Assembly: GCA_020446675.1 (NCBI GenBank)
Contig: JAGREE010000009.1
Span: 116,029 to 180,028 of the forward strand
Reading direction: 5' to 3'
Length of the DNA stretch: 64,000 nt
Source of the DNA: Alphaproteobacteria bacterium
GTDB taxonomy: Bacteria; Pseudomonadota; Alphaproteobacteria; Sphingomonadales; Emcibacteraceae
Of the stretch, positions 47,393 to 56,898 are shown in pieces (the first letter of the stretch is position 1; each line of letters starts with the position of its first letter). The notes below the pieces were generated by a model that searched no databases, had not been told where the DNA came from, and saw nothing but the letters and a program-made list of their open reading frames with translations. The translations under genes and the position numbers were made by a program.

Positions 47393-48211
47393 ATGACATT
47401 TTTGAACCCAGACGAAAAGCAGCAAATGTACATCCGGAGGAATAATAAAATTTTTAGGACCTTTAATAAGATTGTCCATATGACACTCGATATAATTTTG
47501 CCGCCCAAATGTCTAAACTGTTCAGCCCGGGTCGACAGTGCGCAGAATATTTGCCCGGACTGCTGGAAAAAACTCCATTTTCTTTCCGGCCCCAAATGCA
47601 GTTGTTGCGGATATCCATTCGAAATTGAGCTGGCCAATGATTTTCGTGATTTAGGGGAAAACTTATGTGCTGCCTGCCAGAAAAAAGAACGAGCATTTGA
47701 CCGGGCGGTTTCTGCACTTAGATATGATGATGACAGCCGCAAAATGGTGATCGGATTTAAACATCACGATAAGCCGGAATTTGCAGGGTATTTTACCAAA
47801 TTGATGTTACAGGCTGGAAAAGAGCTTTTTGAGAATGCTGACCTTATTATGCCAGTCCCCCTCCATAAACATAGGCAATTTTCCAGACGTTATAACCAAT
47901 CAGCGCTTTTGTCCCGAAACCTGGCAAAAGCGCTTTCCCTTAAACATGACCCGAAAATACTTGTGCGCATTAAAAATACTCCTCCTCAGCAGGGTAATTT
48001 AAAAAGGCGTGCCAAAAATGTGATTGGTGCCTTTAAAGTTGTCCCGGAAAGGAAAAATGATATAAAAAACAAAAATATACTTCTGATAGATGATGTTTAT
48101 ACAACGGGTGCAACGACTGAAAATTGTGCAAAAGCACTTAAAAAAGCGGGCGCTCAAAAAGTTTTTGTTCTGACAGTTTACCGGGTTGTGTCCCCATATG
48201 ACCCTAATTAG
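47393..48211 (+). CDS. comF: ComF family protein (phosphoribosyltransferase-like)
   Basis: A protein of up to 272 residues. A zinc-ribbon-like N-terminal part (CLNC, CPDC, CSCCG, CAAC pairs) precedes a phosphoribosyltransferase domain with the PRPP loop LLIDDVYTTGATT near residue 235. ComF proteins assist DNA uptake in competent bacteria, but most alphaproteobacterial copies have no proven role. The start is uncertain: ATG at 47393, 47426 or 47480 are all possible, and a GGAGG at 47435-47439 does not sit well before any of them. It is divergent from the methyltransferase. Confidence 0.87.
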   Translation: MTFLNPDEKQQMYIRRNNKIFRTFNKIVHMTLDIILPPKCLNCSARVDSAQNICPDCWKKLHFLSGPKCSCCGYPFEIELANDFRDLGENLCAACQKKERAFDRAVSALRYDDDSRKMVIGFKHHDKPEFAGYFTKLMLQAGKELFENADLIMPVPLHKHRQFSRRYNQSALLSRNLAKALSLKHDPKILVRIKNTPPQQGNLKRRAKNVIGAFKVVPERKNDIKNKNILLIDDVYTTGATTENCAKALKKAGAQKVFVLTVYRVVSPYDPN

Positions 48212-48278
48212 TGAAATTGACCATTGAAAAATTTACCCAAATCAATATATATCAGGGAACTTAAAACTGAAGGTGAAA

Positions 48279-48551
48279 ATGAATATGGCTGATGTCGTTA
48301 TTTATACCCGTCCGGGCTGCGGATACTGTACTATGGCAAAGCAACTGCTGACTGCCAAGGGAAGCCAGTTTACCGAATATAATATTTGGTCCAAAGACGA
48401 ATATAAGCAGGAAATGCAAAGTCGTTCCGGTGGCGCAACGACCGTGCCTCAGGTTTTTATTAACGGTGATCATATTGGAGGCAGTGATGATCTCTATGCC
48501 CTCGACCGTGCCGGGCATCTTGATGCCTTATTAGCCCAAAATCCGTCCTGA
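48279..48551 (+). CDS. grxC: Glutaredoxin 3 (GrxC)
   Basis: A 90-residue dithiol glutaredoxin of thioredoxin fold. The redox motif is CGYC (TRPGCGYCTMAK), and the GSH-binding TVPQVFINGDHIGGSDDL block follows. It reduces disulphides at glutathione's expense. I chose ATG 48279 (MNMADVVIYT) because AAGGTG lies just upstream (48270-48275). It is the second gene of comF-grxC-nitrilase-DUF1178. Confidence 0.95.
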   Translation: MNMADVVIYTRPGCGYCTMAKQLLTAKGSQFTEYNIWSKDEYKQEMQSRSGGATTVPQVFINGDHIGGSDDLYALDRAGHLDALLAQNPS

Positions 48552-48585
48552 TGGATCGGTGGCGGAAATTATGTTAGCTTGAAGG

Positions 48586-49425
48586 ATGACTTCCTTAAAC
48601 AGATTTTTTAAAGTCGGCCTTGTTCAAATGACATCTGAAGATGTTATTGAGGAAAATATTGCCGTTGCAGATAAATATATTCGTCAGGCGGCGGCAAAGG
48701 GGGCTGAATTTGTGCTCACTCCTGAAATGACAACGCTCCTTGACTTTGGCACAAAACAGGTCATGGAGAAAATATCCACCGAGGAAGAAGATACGTCATG
48801 GCGTCATTTTGCCGCTTTGGCACAAGAGCTCGGTATTTGGCTGCTGATTGGTTCTATAGCCATTCGAAATGGTGATAAAGCTGCGAACAGAAGTTTTCTT
48901 TTTTCACCTGCCGGAGACAAGATAGCCACTTACGATAAAATACATATGTTTGATGTAGATTTGCCGGGTGAAAAAGCCTATAGGGAATCAAATTCGTATC
49001 AGGCGGGCGATATTGCGGTACTTGCCAGCATGCCCTGGGGAAAAGTTGGCTTGTCAATTTGTTATGATCTTCGTTTTCCCTATCTTTACAGGGCTCTTGC
49101 AAAGGCGGGCGCCACGATGTTGACGGTTCCGTCTGCTTTTACCTATCAAACAGGTAAAGCACACTGGCATACGCTCCTCAAAGCACGGGCTATAGAAAAT
49201 GGTGCTTTTGTCTTTGCGCCGGCACAGGTCGGAAATCATCGAAACGGAAGACATACATATGGTCATTCCCTGATCGTTGACCCTTGGGGCAATATTCTCG
49301 CCGATGGTGGCGATAAACCAGGGGTGATAGTTGCAGAAATTGATATGGCAAAAGTGAGCGAAGCAAGAAATAAAATTGCGGCTTTGACCCACGATAAAAA
49401 TATTGCTATACAGGAAGTTAGATAG
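48586..49425 (+). CDS. Carbon-nitrogen hydrolase family amidase (Nit1/deaminated glutathione amidase-like)
   Basis: A 279-residue nitrilase-superfamily enzyme with the catalytic triad visible: Glu in LTPEMTTL, Lys in YDKIHMFDVDL, Cys in SICYDLRFPYLYRAL. KIHMFDVD and YDLRFPYLYRALA are the features of the Nit1 branch, which repairs deaminated glutathione, fitting the adjacent glutaredoxin. Omega-amidase activity is a possible alternative. Length is normal. Confidence 0.92.
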   Translation: MTSLNRFFKVGLVQMTSEDVIEENIAVADKYIRQAAAKGAEFVLTPEMTTLLDFGTKQVMEKISTEEEDTSWRHFAALAQELGIWLLIGSIAIRNGDKAANRSFLFSPAGDKIATYDKIHMFDVDLPGEKAYRESNSYQAGDIAVLASMPWGKVGLSICYDLRFPYLYRALAKAGATMLTVPSAFTYQTGKAHWHTLLKARAIENGAFVFAPAQVGNHRNGRHTYGHSLIVDPWGNILADGGDKPGVIVAEIDMAKVSEARNKIAALTHDKNIAIQEVR

Positions 49426-49490
49426 ATAGTTGTCTTGAAAAGTAAAGTTGTCCATATGGTTAACGCCTTCGTTAAGTGGTTGAAAATATT

Positions 49491-49994
49491 ATGATTTTAT
49501 TTGATATTAAATGTAGTGACGGCCATGTTTTTGAAGCGTGGTTTCAAAATAACGACGCTTATCAGACGCAGGTTGACAGCGGTTTAGTTGAATGCCCGCT
49601 GTGCGGAAGTACAAAAATATCAAAATCATTAATGGCCCCCAATATTTCAGCAGGCAGCGAGAAAAATCAGGACAGAGGTCACTATTCAAATGATCAGGAT
49701 GATCACAGAGTGATGGTTAGCGCACATTCCGATCCGACAAACCAGGTCAGTTCGGAAGATGTGAAGCGTGCTCTTGAGCATATGCATAACACAATGGCCA
49801 AGTTTCGCCGCCAGATTGAAAAGTCGTGCGAATATGTTGGCACCAACTTTGCCGAAGAAGCCCGCAAAATTCACTATGGTGAAGGTGAAAAGCGGGGCAT
49901 TTACGGTGAGACAACTATTCGGGAAACCGAAGAGCTGATTGAAGAAGGTATCGACATCATGCCTGTACCGGGGTCCGGCAAGCTCGATAGCTGA
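49491..49994 (+). CDS. DUF1178 family protein
   Basis: A 167-residue protein of the alpha/gammaproteobacterial DUF1178 family. The N-terminus MILFDIKCSDGHVFEAWF and the zinc-ribbon-like CPLCGS motif at about 36-41 are diagnostic; a second Cys pair is not clear, so metal binding is uncertain. The C-terminal half is helical. The ATG at 49491 is chosen over an in-frame GTG-type start at 49476 because the family begins MILFDI. A GTTAAC-N6-GTTAAGTG repeat lies directly upstream at 49459-49478. Function unknown. Confidence 0.9.
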   Translation: MILFDIKCSDGHVFEAWFQNNDAYQTQVDSGLVECPLCGSTKISKSLMAPNISAGSEKNQDRGHYSNDQDDHRVMVSAHSDPTNQVSSEDVKRALEHMHNTMAKFRRQIEKSCEYVGTNFAEEARKIHYGEGEKRGIYGETTIRETEELIEEGIDIMPVPGSGKLDS

Positions 49995-49999
49995 TTTTC

Positions 50000-50617
50000 A
50001 TGAATAAAGAAATGTCTAATAAAATCCACCTGCTCGGGGTTATTCTGGCAGGGGGGCAGTCACGTCGTTTGGGTGGCAATGACAAATTCCTTATAACGTT
50101 GGGGAAAAGAAGAATAATTGATCATATTGTTGACCGACTGGGACCACAGGTTGATAAGATAATTTTAAATGCCAACCGGCTGGATTTAGACATTAGATTA
50201 GAAGTTGTGCCGGATATTCTGGATTATGGGGGCCAGGCTGGCCCAATGATTGGGCTTTTTTCGGCATTAAAATATGCCAAAAGTCACTCTTACAAGAAAA
50301 TAGTCACAGTATCCGCTGATGCACCGTTTATTCCGGACAACTTTGTTGAAAGGCTGATGCGCCACTCTTCAAATTCTGTCGTGGTTGCAAAATCAAACGG
50401 GCACGTTCATTCGACCCATGCAGTTTGGGACGTCTCATTATTAAATGATCTTGATAAAGCTTTAAAAATGGGCGAACGAAAAATGATGTCATGGATCAAA
50501 TCACAAAAAGCTGTGGAAATCGAATGGTCAATTGACCCGGACCCTTTTTTTAATATCAATACAGCAGAAGATCTGGAAAATGCAAAAAAGTTGGCTGAAC
50601 GGTTCAAGTTTTTATAA
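50000..50617 (+). CDS. mobA: Molybdenum cofactor guanylyltransferase MobA
   Basis: A 205-residue nucleotidyltransferase converting Mo-molybdopterin to the guanine dinucleotide form used by enzymes such as formate dehydrogenase. The GTP-binding motif is GVILAGGQSRRLGGNDKFL (residues 13-31), and the metal-binding Asp region is SADAPFIP. It lies 5 bases after DUF1178 and is convergent with fdhD, which also serves molybdenum-dependent formate dehydrogenases, so the pair suggests such an enzyme elsewhere in the genome. Confidence 0.94.
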   Translation: MNKEMSNKIHLLGVILAGGQSRRLGGNDKFLITLGKRRIIDHIVDRLGPQVDKIILNANRLDLDIRLEVVPDILDYGGQAGPMIGLFSALKYAKSHSYKKIVTVSADAPFIPDNFVERLMRHSSNSVVVAKSNGHVHSTHAVWDVSLLNDLDKALKMGERKMMSWIKSQKAVEIEWSIDPDPFFNINTAEDLENAKKLAERFKFL

Positions 50618-50626
50618 ATTCATTAA

Positions 50627-51424
50627 TTATAATATGCGATTTTCGCTGTCAGTAACGACATTCAAACCCTGTTTCCGGGCAAATGCAATTATTGAAATGC
50701 CTGCCTGATCGGCAAGATCAACGGCAAGGCCGGTGGTGGCGGATACTGCAGCAATGATCGGAATGCCTGCAATGGCGCATTTCTGTACCATTTCAAAACT
50801 GCATCGGCTGGTAATCATGGCAAAGCCGCTACCCGGATCAATTTCTTCCAGCATCAGATGACCGATCAACTTATCAAGGGCATTATGACGTCCGACATCC
50901 TCACGTACGGCGATAATTTTTCCCGAATGGTCAACAAATGCGGCTGCATGCAATGCCCCGGTTTCTTTGTTTAAATGCTGATGGGCTTTTATGTTCTTCA
51001 TTGCGTTATGAATCAGTGCAGCCGCAACTTTTAAATCCGAGCCAACTTTTTCCAACGGCTTAAAGGCCTGATCAAGTTTTTCAACACCACAAAGGCCGCA
51101 TCCTGTCCGCCCCGAAAGGGTTCGGTTATATTTTTCAAGTTTGTGAAAAGAACGGGCATTAATCTCTATAGCGGCAACTTTACCTTTTGGGGCTTCTTTA
51201 ATCTGGGCGTAGATTATATCTTTTTTTCCGGAAATGATGCCTTCTGTAAGGCTGAAACCATAGGAAAAATCAATCAGATCAGTGGGTGATGCCATCATGA
51301 CGGCAAAAGTTACACAGTTATATTCTAGTACGACGGGCACTTCATTTGTAATCTGGCGAATTTCAGTTTTTTCGCCTTCCGGGCTCCAGATTCGCATGGT
51401 TTGGTTTTCAGGACGCTTATCCAT
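50627..51424 (-). CDS. fdhD: Formate dehydrogenase accessory sulfurtransferase FdhD
   Basis: A 265-residue sulphurtransferase that moves sulphur from IscS-type desulfurase to the Mo-cofactor of formate dehydrogenase. The key motif GRTGCGLCG holds the conserved cysteines, and the REDVGRHNALDKLIG and SRCSFEMVQK blocks are typical. It overlaps ubiG by 8 bases on the same strand and is convergent with mobA, with a 9-base gap. Confidence 0.95.
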   Translation of the reverse strand: MDKRPENQTMRIWSPEGEKTEIRQITNEVPVVLEYNCVTFAVMMASPTDLIDFSYGFSLTEGIISGKKDIIYAQIKEAPKGKVAAIEINARSFHKLEKYNRTLSGRTGCGLCGVEKLDQAFKPLEKVGSDLKVAAALIHNAMKNIKAHQHLNKETGALHAAAFVDHSGKIIAVREDVGRHNALDKLIGHLMLEEIDPGSGFAMITSRCSFEMVQKCAIAGIPIIAAVSATTGLAVDLADQAGISIIAFARKQGLNVVTDSENRIL

Positions 51425-52184
51425 TGTTTGATTTTACTGCGAGGGCAACATAATTTACTGAAAAATCATGTGGATCAAGCATCCAGGAAGCGTTAAGCGG
51501 ATTATACACCATTCCGTTAATTGTGGTAATACTGAAGCAGCATTTTGAAGCATGGTCACATAATTCAGAAGGTTTCAAAAATTTGTGCCAGTCATGGGTA
51601 CCTTTCGGCAGCCAGCGCAATATATATTCTGCCCCGATAATGGCCATGGCCCATGATTTTACAGTTCTGTTCAGGGTGGATAAGGTCATACACCCATTAT
51701 CTTTTAGAAGTTGATGACAGGCCTCAAGAAATGATTTGATATCTGCAACATGCTCAATCACTTCCATATTTAGGATAACATCAAATTTTTCCCCCTGCTC
51801 TGCCAGTTCTTCAGCGGTGGTATGTCTGTAATCTATATCAAGATCCATTTGTTCCGCATGAAGCTTTGCTGTTTTGATATTTTTTTCGGCGGCATCCGCG
51901 CCGACCATCGAAGCGCCAAGTCGGGTCATGGGTTCACAAAGCAGCCCTCCTCCACAGCCGATATCAAGAATCCTTAAACCCTTAAGGGGCATTTCAGACT
52001 GTGGATCACGCCCAAAATGGTCACAAATCTGATTCCTGATAAATTCGATTCGAGTCGGATTTAATTGATGCAGAGGCTTGAAAGGACCTTTCGGGTCCCA
52101 CCAGGTTGCCGCCATTGATGAAAAATGTGCTATTTCATCCGGATTGACGGATTTGGCCTGAGCAGTTGTATTTTCGGCATTCAT
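51417..52184 (-). CDS. ubiG: Ubiquinone biosynthesis O-methyltransferase UbiG
   Basis: A 255-residue SAM-dependent enzyme performing both O-methylations in ubiquinone synthesis. The motif HFSSMAATWWDPKGPFKPLHQLNP is characteristic of UbiG (read in parts, residues 20-43), the SAM loop is LDIGCGGGLLCEP, and RWLPKGTHDWHKFLKP follows. It precedes fdhD in a two-gene unit and is divergent from lysC over 159 bases. Confidence 0.96.
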   Translation of the reverse strand: MNAENTTAQAKSVNPDEIAHFSSMAATWWDPKGPFKPLHQLNPTRIEFIRNQICDHFGRDPQSEMPLKGLRILDIGCGGGLLCEPMTRLGASMVGADAAEKNIKTAKLHAEQMDLDIDYRHTTAEELAEQGEKFDVILNMEVIEHVADIKSFLEACHQLLKDNGCMTLSTLNRTVKSWAMAIIGAEYILRWLPKGTHDWHKFLKPSELCDHASKCCFSITTINGMVYNPLNASWMLDPHDFSVNYVALAVKSNNG

Positions 52185-52343
52185 GGCAATCTCAAAGAAA
52201 AAAAAGGCAATTATTATCTAATATATACAAGTCGGCACTTGCTTCAAGCACCGATAAGGATATATGTATTGCGCGAAACAAATAAAATGGAAACAAAAAA
52301 CTGCCCATATTATTAAATATGTGCATCTGAATAGAAGTCTGTT

Positions 52344-53561
52344 ATGGCACGAATTGTTATGAAATTTGGCGGGACATCTGTTGCCGATATTGATCGGATC
52401 AGAAATGTTGCCCAACGTGTAAAAAAAGAAGTGGACCTTGGTAATCAGGTTTCTGTCTTTGTATCTGCTATGGCAGGGACAACAGACAAGCTCATTGGCT
52501 GGGTAGAGGAGATTTCTCCACTGCATGATGCCCGTGAGTATGATACTGTTGTTTCAGCAGGAGAGCAGATCACCGCCGGTCTGCTGGCATTGGCCTTACA
52601 GAATATTGGCATACCGGCCCGATCCTGGCTTGGCTGGCAAATTCCGTTTCGGACAAATCAGGTTCATAGTGCCGCCCGGGTTGAGGAAATTGGCACGGAT
52701 GCCATAAACGAACGTATGAATGAAGGTGTCGTATGCGTAATCGCGGGGTTTCAGGGAATTTCTGATGATAACAGAATAACCACGCTTGGCCGTGGCGGTT
52801 CTGATACCTCGGCCGTGGCGTTGGCAGCGGCAATTGGAGCTGACCGGTGTGATATTTATACTGATGTGGAAGGGGTTTATACGACAGACCCCAGAATTGT
52901 ACCGAAGGCCCGTAAACTGGATAAAATTACCTATGAAGAAATGCTGGAAATGGCTTCTTTAGGGGCGAAGGTACTGCAAACACGTTCAGTTGCCATGGCA
53001 ATGAATCACAGGGTTCGTGTACAGGTGCTTTCAAGTTTTACAGATAAACCTGGAACAATGGTCGTTGATGAGGATGAAATTGTGGAAAAACAAGTTGTAA
53101 GTGGTATTGCATATGCCAAAAATGAAGCCCAGGTCACCCTGGTCGGTGTTAAAAACAAGCCGGGTATTGCCAGTGACATTTTCACGCTCTTGGCAGACGG
53201 GAATATTAACGTCGATATGATCATCCAGAATGAAACAGAAGACGGTAAAAAAACAGACCTGACATTTACAGTGACACAGACTGACCTGGAAAAAGCGGAA
53301 GAAATGTTAAACAGGGCTGATAATATTGAATTTGATAACCTGATTACAGACGTGAATGTTGCCAAAATTTCTGTTATTGGTGTTGGAATGCGTTCGCATG
53401 CCGGAGTAGCAGCAACCATGTTTAAAGCACTTGCCGACAAAGGGATCAATATTCAGGTGATTTCGACTTCAGAAATTAAAATCAGCGTTCTGATAGAAGC
53501 GGAATATACGGAACTTGCGGTTCGGGCTCTTCATACAGCATATGGTCTGGACGGCGAATAA
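52344..53561 (+). CDS. lysC: Aspartate kinase
   Basis: A 405-residue class II aspartokinase opening the aspartate pathway to lysine, threonine and methionine. The catalytic domain begins IVMKFGGTSVADIDRI and contains GRGGSDTSAVALAAAIGA and YTDVEGVYTTDPRIV. Two C-terminal ACT domains (about 265-400; NKPGIASDIFTLLADGNINVDMI, then MRSHAGVAATMFKALADKGINI, read in parts) imply feedback inhibition. The upstream 159-base gap holds an imperfect hairpin at 52232-52254 of unknown meaning. Confidence 0.97.
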   Translation: MARIVMKFGGTSVADIDRIRNVAQRVKKEVDLGNQVSVFVSAMAGTTDKLIGWVEEISPLHDAREYDTVVSAGEQITAGLLALALQNIGIPARSWLGWQIPFRTNQVHSAARVEEIGTDAINERMNEGVVCVIAGFQGISDDNRITTLGRGGSDTSAVALAAAIGADRCDIYTDVEGVYTTDPRIVPKARKLDKITYEEMLEMASLGAKVLQTRSVAMAMNHRVRVQVLSSFTDKPGTMVVDEDEIVEKQVVSGIAYAKNEAQVTLVGVKNKPGIASDIFTLLADGNINVDMIIQNETEDGKKTDLTFTVTQTDLEKAEEMLNRADNIEFDNLITDVNVAKISVIGVGMRSHAGVAATMFKALADKGINIQVISTSEIKISVLIEAEYTELAVRALHTAYGLDGE

Positions 53562-53600
53562 AATAATAATAATAATACAAAATAAAGTTTGGGTGAAAAT

Positions 53601-54608
53601 ATGACCACAGCAGGCCGTAAGAAACTGGATCAATTATGGAAAAAAGGAACGGACTTTCTGGGAACAGAATACGCAATCCTTGGTGGCGCTATGAGTTGGC
53701 TATCAGAAAGCAATCTTGTAAGTGCCCTTTCCAATGCAGGCGGATTTGGCGTGATCGCCTGTGGAAGCATGACACCGGACCTGTTGTCAAAGGTTATTGA
53801 AGAAACCCATGCAAAGACAAAAAAACCTTTTGGTGTTAATCTTATCACCATGCATCCTGATATTGATGCATTAATTGATGTGACGTTGGCACGGAATGTA
53901 AAATTTATTGTTCTAGCAGGGGGGATTCCTTCCGGTGATTCCATAAAGAGAATTAAAGAAGGTGGCGCAAAAGTAATTTGTTTCTCGCCAGCCCTCATAT
54001 TGGCAAAAAAGCTTGTAAGAAGTGGTGTTGATGCCTTGATCGTCGAAGGGTCGGAAGCAGGCGGCCATATAGGCCCGGTTTCAACTTCGGTATTGGCGCA
54101 GGAAATTTTGCCTCATATTACGGAAGTTCCGGTTTTCGTTGCGGGCGGTATTGGCCGTGGCGAGGTCCTTGCATCCTATCTGCAGATGGGTGCAGCGGGC
54201 TGCCAATTGGGAACAATGTTTGTTTGCGCCGAAGAAAGCATTGCCCATGACAATTTCAAAAAAATGTTTATCCGGGCAAATGCACGTGATGCGGTAACAT
54301 CCATACAGATTGATAAAAGATTTCCGGTAATTCCTGTTCGCGCTCTAAAAAATGAGGCGTCGGAGGAATTTATGGATGTGCAACGCGAAGTCATTAATAA
54401 ATATCAGACAGGGAAGTTGGAAATGGAAGCTGCCCAGCTTGAAATTGAACATTACTGGGCCGGTGCACTGCGCCGTGCAGTAATAGACGGGGATGTTGAC
54501 AGGGGATCGGTTATGGCGGGACAAAGCGTTGGAATGGTTAAAAAAATCCAGCCCGTTTCCGAAATTATTGCGAATCTGATAGAACAGGCCGAAAAACAAC
54601 TGGCTTAA
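53601..54608 (+). CDS. Nitronate monooxygenase-like FMN oxidoreductase
   Basis: A 335-residue TIM-barrel FMN protein of the 2-nitropropane dioxygenase family. FMN-binding and family blocks are AILGGAMSWLSESNLVSALSNAGGFGVIACG (read in parts), LAGGIPSG, VEGSEAGGHIGPVST and FVAGGIGRGEV. The active-site region EAGGH is close to that of nitronate monooxygenases and of FabK-type enoyl reductases, so the natural substrate is unsure. It lies 39 bases after lysC and 28 before ptsP. A start at 53589 (GTG) is less likely than the ATG at 53601. Confidence 0.88.
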   Translation: MTTAGRKKLDQLWKKGTDFLGTEYAILGGAMSWLSESNLVSALSNAGGFGVIACGSMTPDLLSKVIEETHAKTKKPFGVNLITMHPDIDALIDVTLARNVKFIVLAGGIPSGDSIKRIKEGGAKVICFSPALILAKKLVRSGVDALIVEGSEAGGHIGPVSTSVLAQEILPHITEVPVFVAGGIGRGEVLASYLQMGAAGCQLGTMFVCAEESIAHDNFKKMFIRANARDAVTSIQIDKRFPVIPVRALKNEASEEFMDVQREVINKYQTGKLEMEAAQLEIEHYWAGALRRAVIDGDVDRGSVMAGQSVGMVKKIQPVSEIIANLIEQAEKQLA

Positions 54609-54636
54609 TTTTCTTAAGCCAATCAGGGAGGGTAAA

Positions 54637-56898
54637 TTGACCCCCATAAATAACGCACCTCGTCGTATGATGAGGCAGTTACACGAGATTATGGCGAGTG
54701 AGGACGATGCTGAAGTCCGGCTCAATAAAGTGGTGCACCTAGTTGCCAGCAACATGGTTGCCGAGGTCTGCTCTGCTTATTTTATCCGCGGTGATATGCT
54801 TGAACTTTTTGCGACCGAAGGTTTAAAATCAGAAGCCGTTCATAACACGCGTTTAAGGGTTGGGGAAGGACTGGTTGGTCTTGTTGCCTCTACGCGGTCC
54901 TCACTTAACCTCAGCAATGCGCAGGATCACCCCAAATTTGTTTATCGCCCGGAAACAGGGGAAGAAATATATAAATCCATGATGGCCGTTCCTATTCTTC
55001 GAAGCGGTAAATCAGTTGGCGTTCTGGTTGTACAAAATCAGGCAAGTCGTCATTATTCAGAAGAAGAAGAAGAAGCATTGCAAACGGTTGCAATGGTTCT
55101 TGCGGAGCTGGTTGTAAGCGGCGACCTTATAACATCTCATGATCAGAATGACGGAAATGGTGATCGTTCAAGTACAACCCGGTTTAAAGGTATGGTATTT
55201 GCCGAAGGTCTGGCTGAAGGCGTTGTCGTCATGCATGAGCCCAGGGTCGAAATCACCCAGCATCTATCTGAAGATTACGAAGGTCAACTGAAGCGTCTTG
55301 ATAAAGGGTTTGAAAATCTGCTGGCGCAAATTGATGAAATAATGTCGGCAGAAGATATTCTTCATCACGGTGAACACCGGGAAATTCTTGATGTCTATAA
55401 ATTATTTGCCAGAGATAAGGGATGGCGGCAAAAAATTGAAGATGCCATCGAAAGCGGACTGACTGCGGAAGCGGCGGTTGAGAAAATTCAGGTTGAAAAT
55501 CGTACCAAAATGATGAAAACCGAAGATCCTTATCTGAGGGAGAGGTTGAGCGATCTCGATGATCTGGCCAACAGACTTATTCGTCACCTTATGGGTAAAG
55601 CGGGGACAGCAGCCTCAAAAGGACTTCCGGAAAATGCCGTAGTCGTCGCTCGCAATATGGGACCCGCCGAACTGCTGGATTATGACCGTGATAAGCTTAA
55701 AGCCGTGATTTTACAGGAAGGGACCCCTACGTCTCACGTGGCAATTGTTGCGCGGGCCCTCGGCATTCCCATGCTAGGTCAGATTGAAGAAAATCTGCTT
55801 GATATTGATGAAGGTGTCCAGATTATTGTTCACGGTCTTGACGGCGAAATATTTATTTCACCTCCTCCGGATATCCTGGAAAGTTATCGGGATGCCATTG
55901 GCGCCAGGGCGAAATTGCTTGCCCGTTACGATGATATGCGGGACATGCCAACTGTTACCAAAGACGGCGTTGAAATTGAGCTGGTCGTTAATGGTGGTCT
56001 GACAATGGATATTGAAGGGATGCACAGAACAGGCGCTCGGGGTGTTGGCCTGTTCCGAACAGAATTTCAGTTTATGATCAGTAAAACCTTACCGAGAATT
56101 GGTCCACAGGCAGAATTTTATAAATCCATCATCGATGCGGCAAATGGTAAACCAGTTACCTTTAGAACACTTGATATTGGTGGCGATAAGGAAGTTTCAT
56201 TTTTGAAACGTGATGACGAAGAGAATCCGGCCCTTGGCTGGCGTGCTATCAGAATTGCCCTTGATCGTCCGGCTCTTCTAAGATATCAGCTGAGGGCTCT
56301 GATTACAGCAGCGGCAGGAACGACATTAAATGTAATGTTCCCGATGATAACCAATGTGGATGAATTCCGTCTGGCAAAATCAATTCTTGAGAAGGAACTG
56401 GCTCGTCACAGATTGAATAAAAGAGCAATGCCTAAAGAAATCAATGTTGGGACCATGCTGGAAGTACCCAGTCTTGTCTGGCAGTTGGACAGTTTGCTTC
56501 CTCTGGTCGATTTTGTATCAATTGGCAGCAATGATCTGATGCAATTCTTTTATGCGTGCGACAGGGATAATCCTAAACTCAGCAATCGTTATGATCCTTT
56601 ATCCCCCCCATCCCTGCATATGCTTAAGTATATTGTTAAGAAATGTAATGAAGCCAAAGTTCCTCTTACTCTTTGTGGTGAAATAGGTGGCAAATCGGTC
56701 AGTGCTCTTGCTTTGATTGCTATCGGGTTTCGGCGGCTGTCTATAGCCCCGGCCGCAATCGGACCAGTAAAAATGATGATCCGCAGCCTAAATCTTGCAG
56801 AAATTGAACAATATATAAATGAATTGCTGAGTCGTTCCACCAGCAGTATTCGTCCTGATCTGGAGGCCTATGCCAGAGATCATGACGTAAAAATTTAG
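54637..56898 (+). CDS. ptsP: Phosphoenolpyruvate-protein phosphotransferase PtsP (enzyme I-Ntr)
   Basis: A 753-residue enzyme starting the nitrogen PTS. The GAF domain (about 15-165) is followed by the PEP-utiliser N-terminal domain (about 185-320), the phosphohistidine swivel with H367 in TSHVAIVAR, and the TIM barrel with GLFRTEFQFM and C680 in LCGEIGG. It starts at TTG 54637, supported by AGGGAGGG at 54625-54632 and the conserved RRMMRQLHEIMA right after. Alphaproteobacteria commonly place ptsP next to lysC; here an FMN oxidoreductase lies between. Confidence 0.95.
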   Translation: MTPINNAPRRMMRQLHEIMASEDDAEVRLNKVVHLVASNMVAEVCSAYFIRGDMLELFATEGLKSEAVHNTRLRVGEGLVGLVASTRSSLNLSNAQDHPKFVYRPETGEEIYKSMMAVPILRSGKSVGVLVVQNQASRHYSEEEEEALQTVAMVLAELVVSGDLITSHDQNDGNGDRSSTTRFKGMVFAEGLAEGVVVMHEPRVEITQHLSEDYEGQLKRLDKGFENLLAQIDEIMSAEDILHHGEHREILDVYKLFARDKGWRQKIEDAIESGLTAEAAVEKIQVENRTKMMKTEDPYLRERLSDLDDLANRLIRHLMGKAGTAASKGLPENAVVVARNMGPAELLDYDRDKLKAVILQEGTPTSHVAIVARALGIPMLGQIEENLLDIDEGVQIIVHGLDGEIFISPPPDILESYRDAIGARAKLLARYDDMRDMPTVTKDGVEIELVVNGGLTMDIEGMHRTGARGVGLFRTEFQFMISKTLPRIGPQAEFYKSIIDAANGKPVTFRTLDIGGDKEVSFLKRDDEENPALGWRAIRIALDRPALLRYQLRALITAAAGTTLNVMFPMITNVDEFRLAKSILEKELARHRLNKRAMPKEINVGTMLEVPSLVWQLDSLLPLVDFVSIGSNDLMQFFYACDRDNPKLSNRYDPLSPPSLHMLKYIVKKCNEAKVPLTLCGEIGGKSVSALALIAIGFRRLSIAPAAIGPVKMMIRSLNLAEIEQYINELLSRSTSSIRPDLEAYARDHDVKI

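Noticed and set aside
47435..47452. GGAGG followed by an in-frame ATT as a non-canonical comF start
   Set aside because: ATT starts are very rare; three ATG codons are available in frame, so the simpler choice is kept, with the start marked uncertain.
52232..52254. Hairpin TCGG-ACTTG...CAAG-CCGA before lysC as a possible lysine riboswitch
   Set aside because: Far too short, with a 2x2 internal mismatch; a lysine riboswitch needs a much larger conserved fold that is absent.
53006..53449. 147-residue open frame antisense to lysC
   Set aside because: Covers the ACT-domain coding part of lysC; Ser/Thr/Ile-rich composition is what the reverse of such codons gives. No start signal.
53562..53576. 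(AAT)5 microsatellite between lysC and the FMN oxidoreductase gene
   Set aside because: Very short and in an AT-rich spacer; chance occurrence is likely. No coding or promoter spacing role is evident.
55735..55740. CACGTG core as possible third parS
   Set aside because: Flanks (GTCT and GCAA) do not match the TGTTT/AAACA arms of parS; it encodes part of the PtsP phosphohistidine motif.
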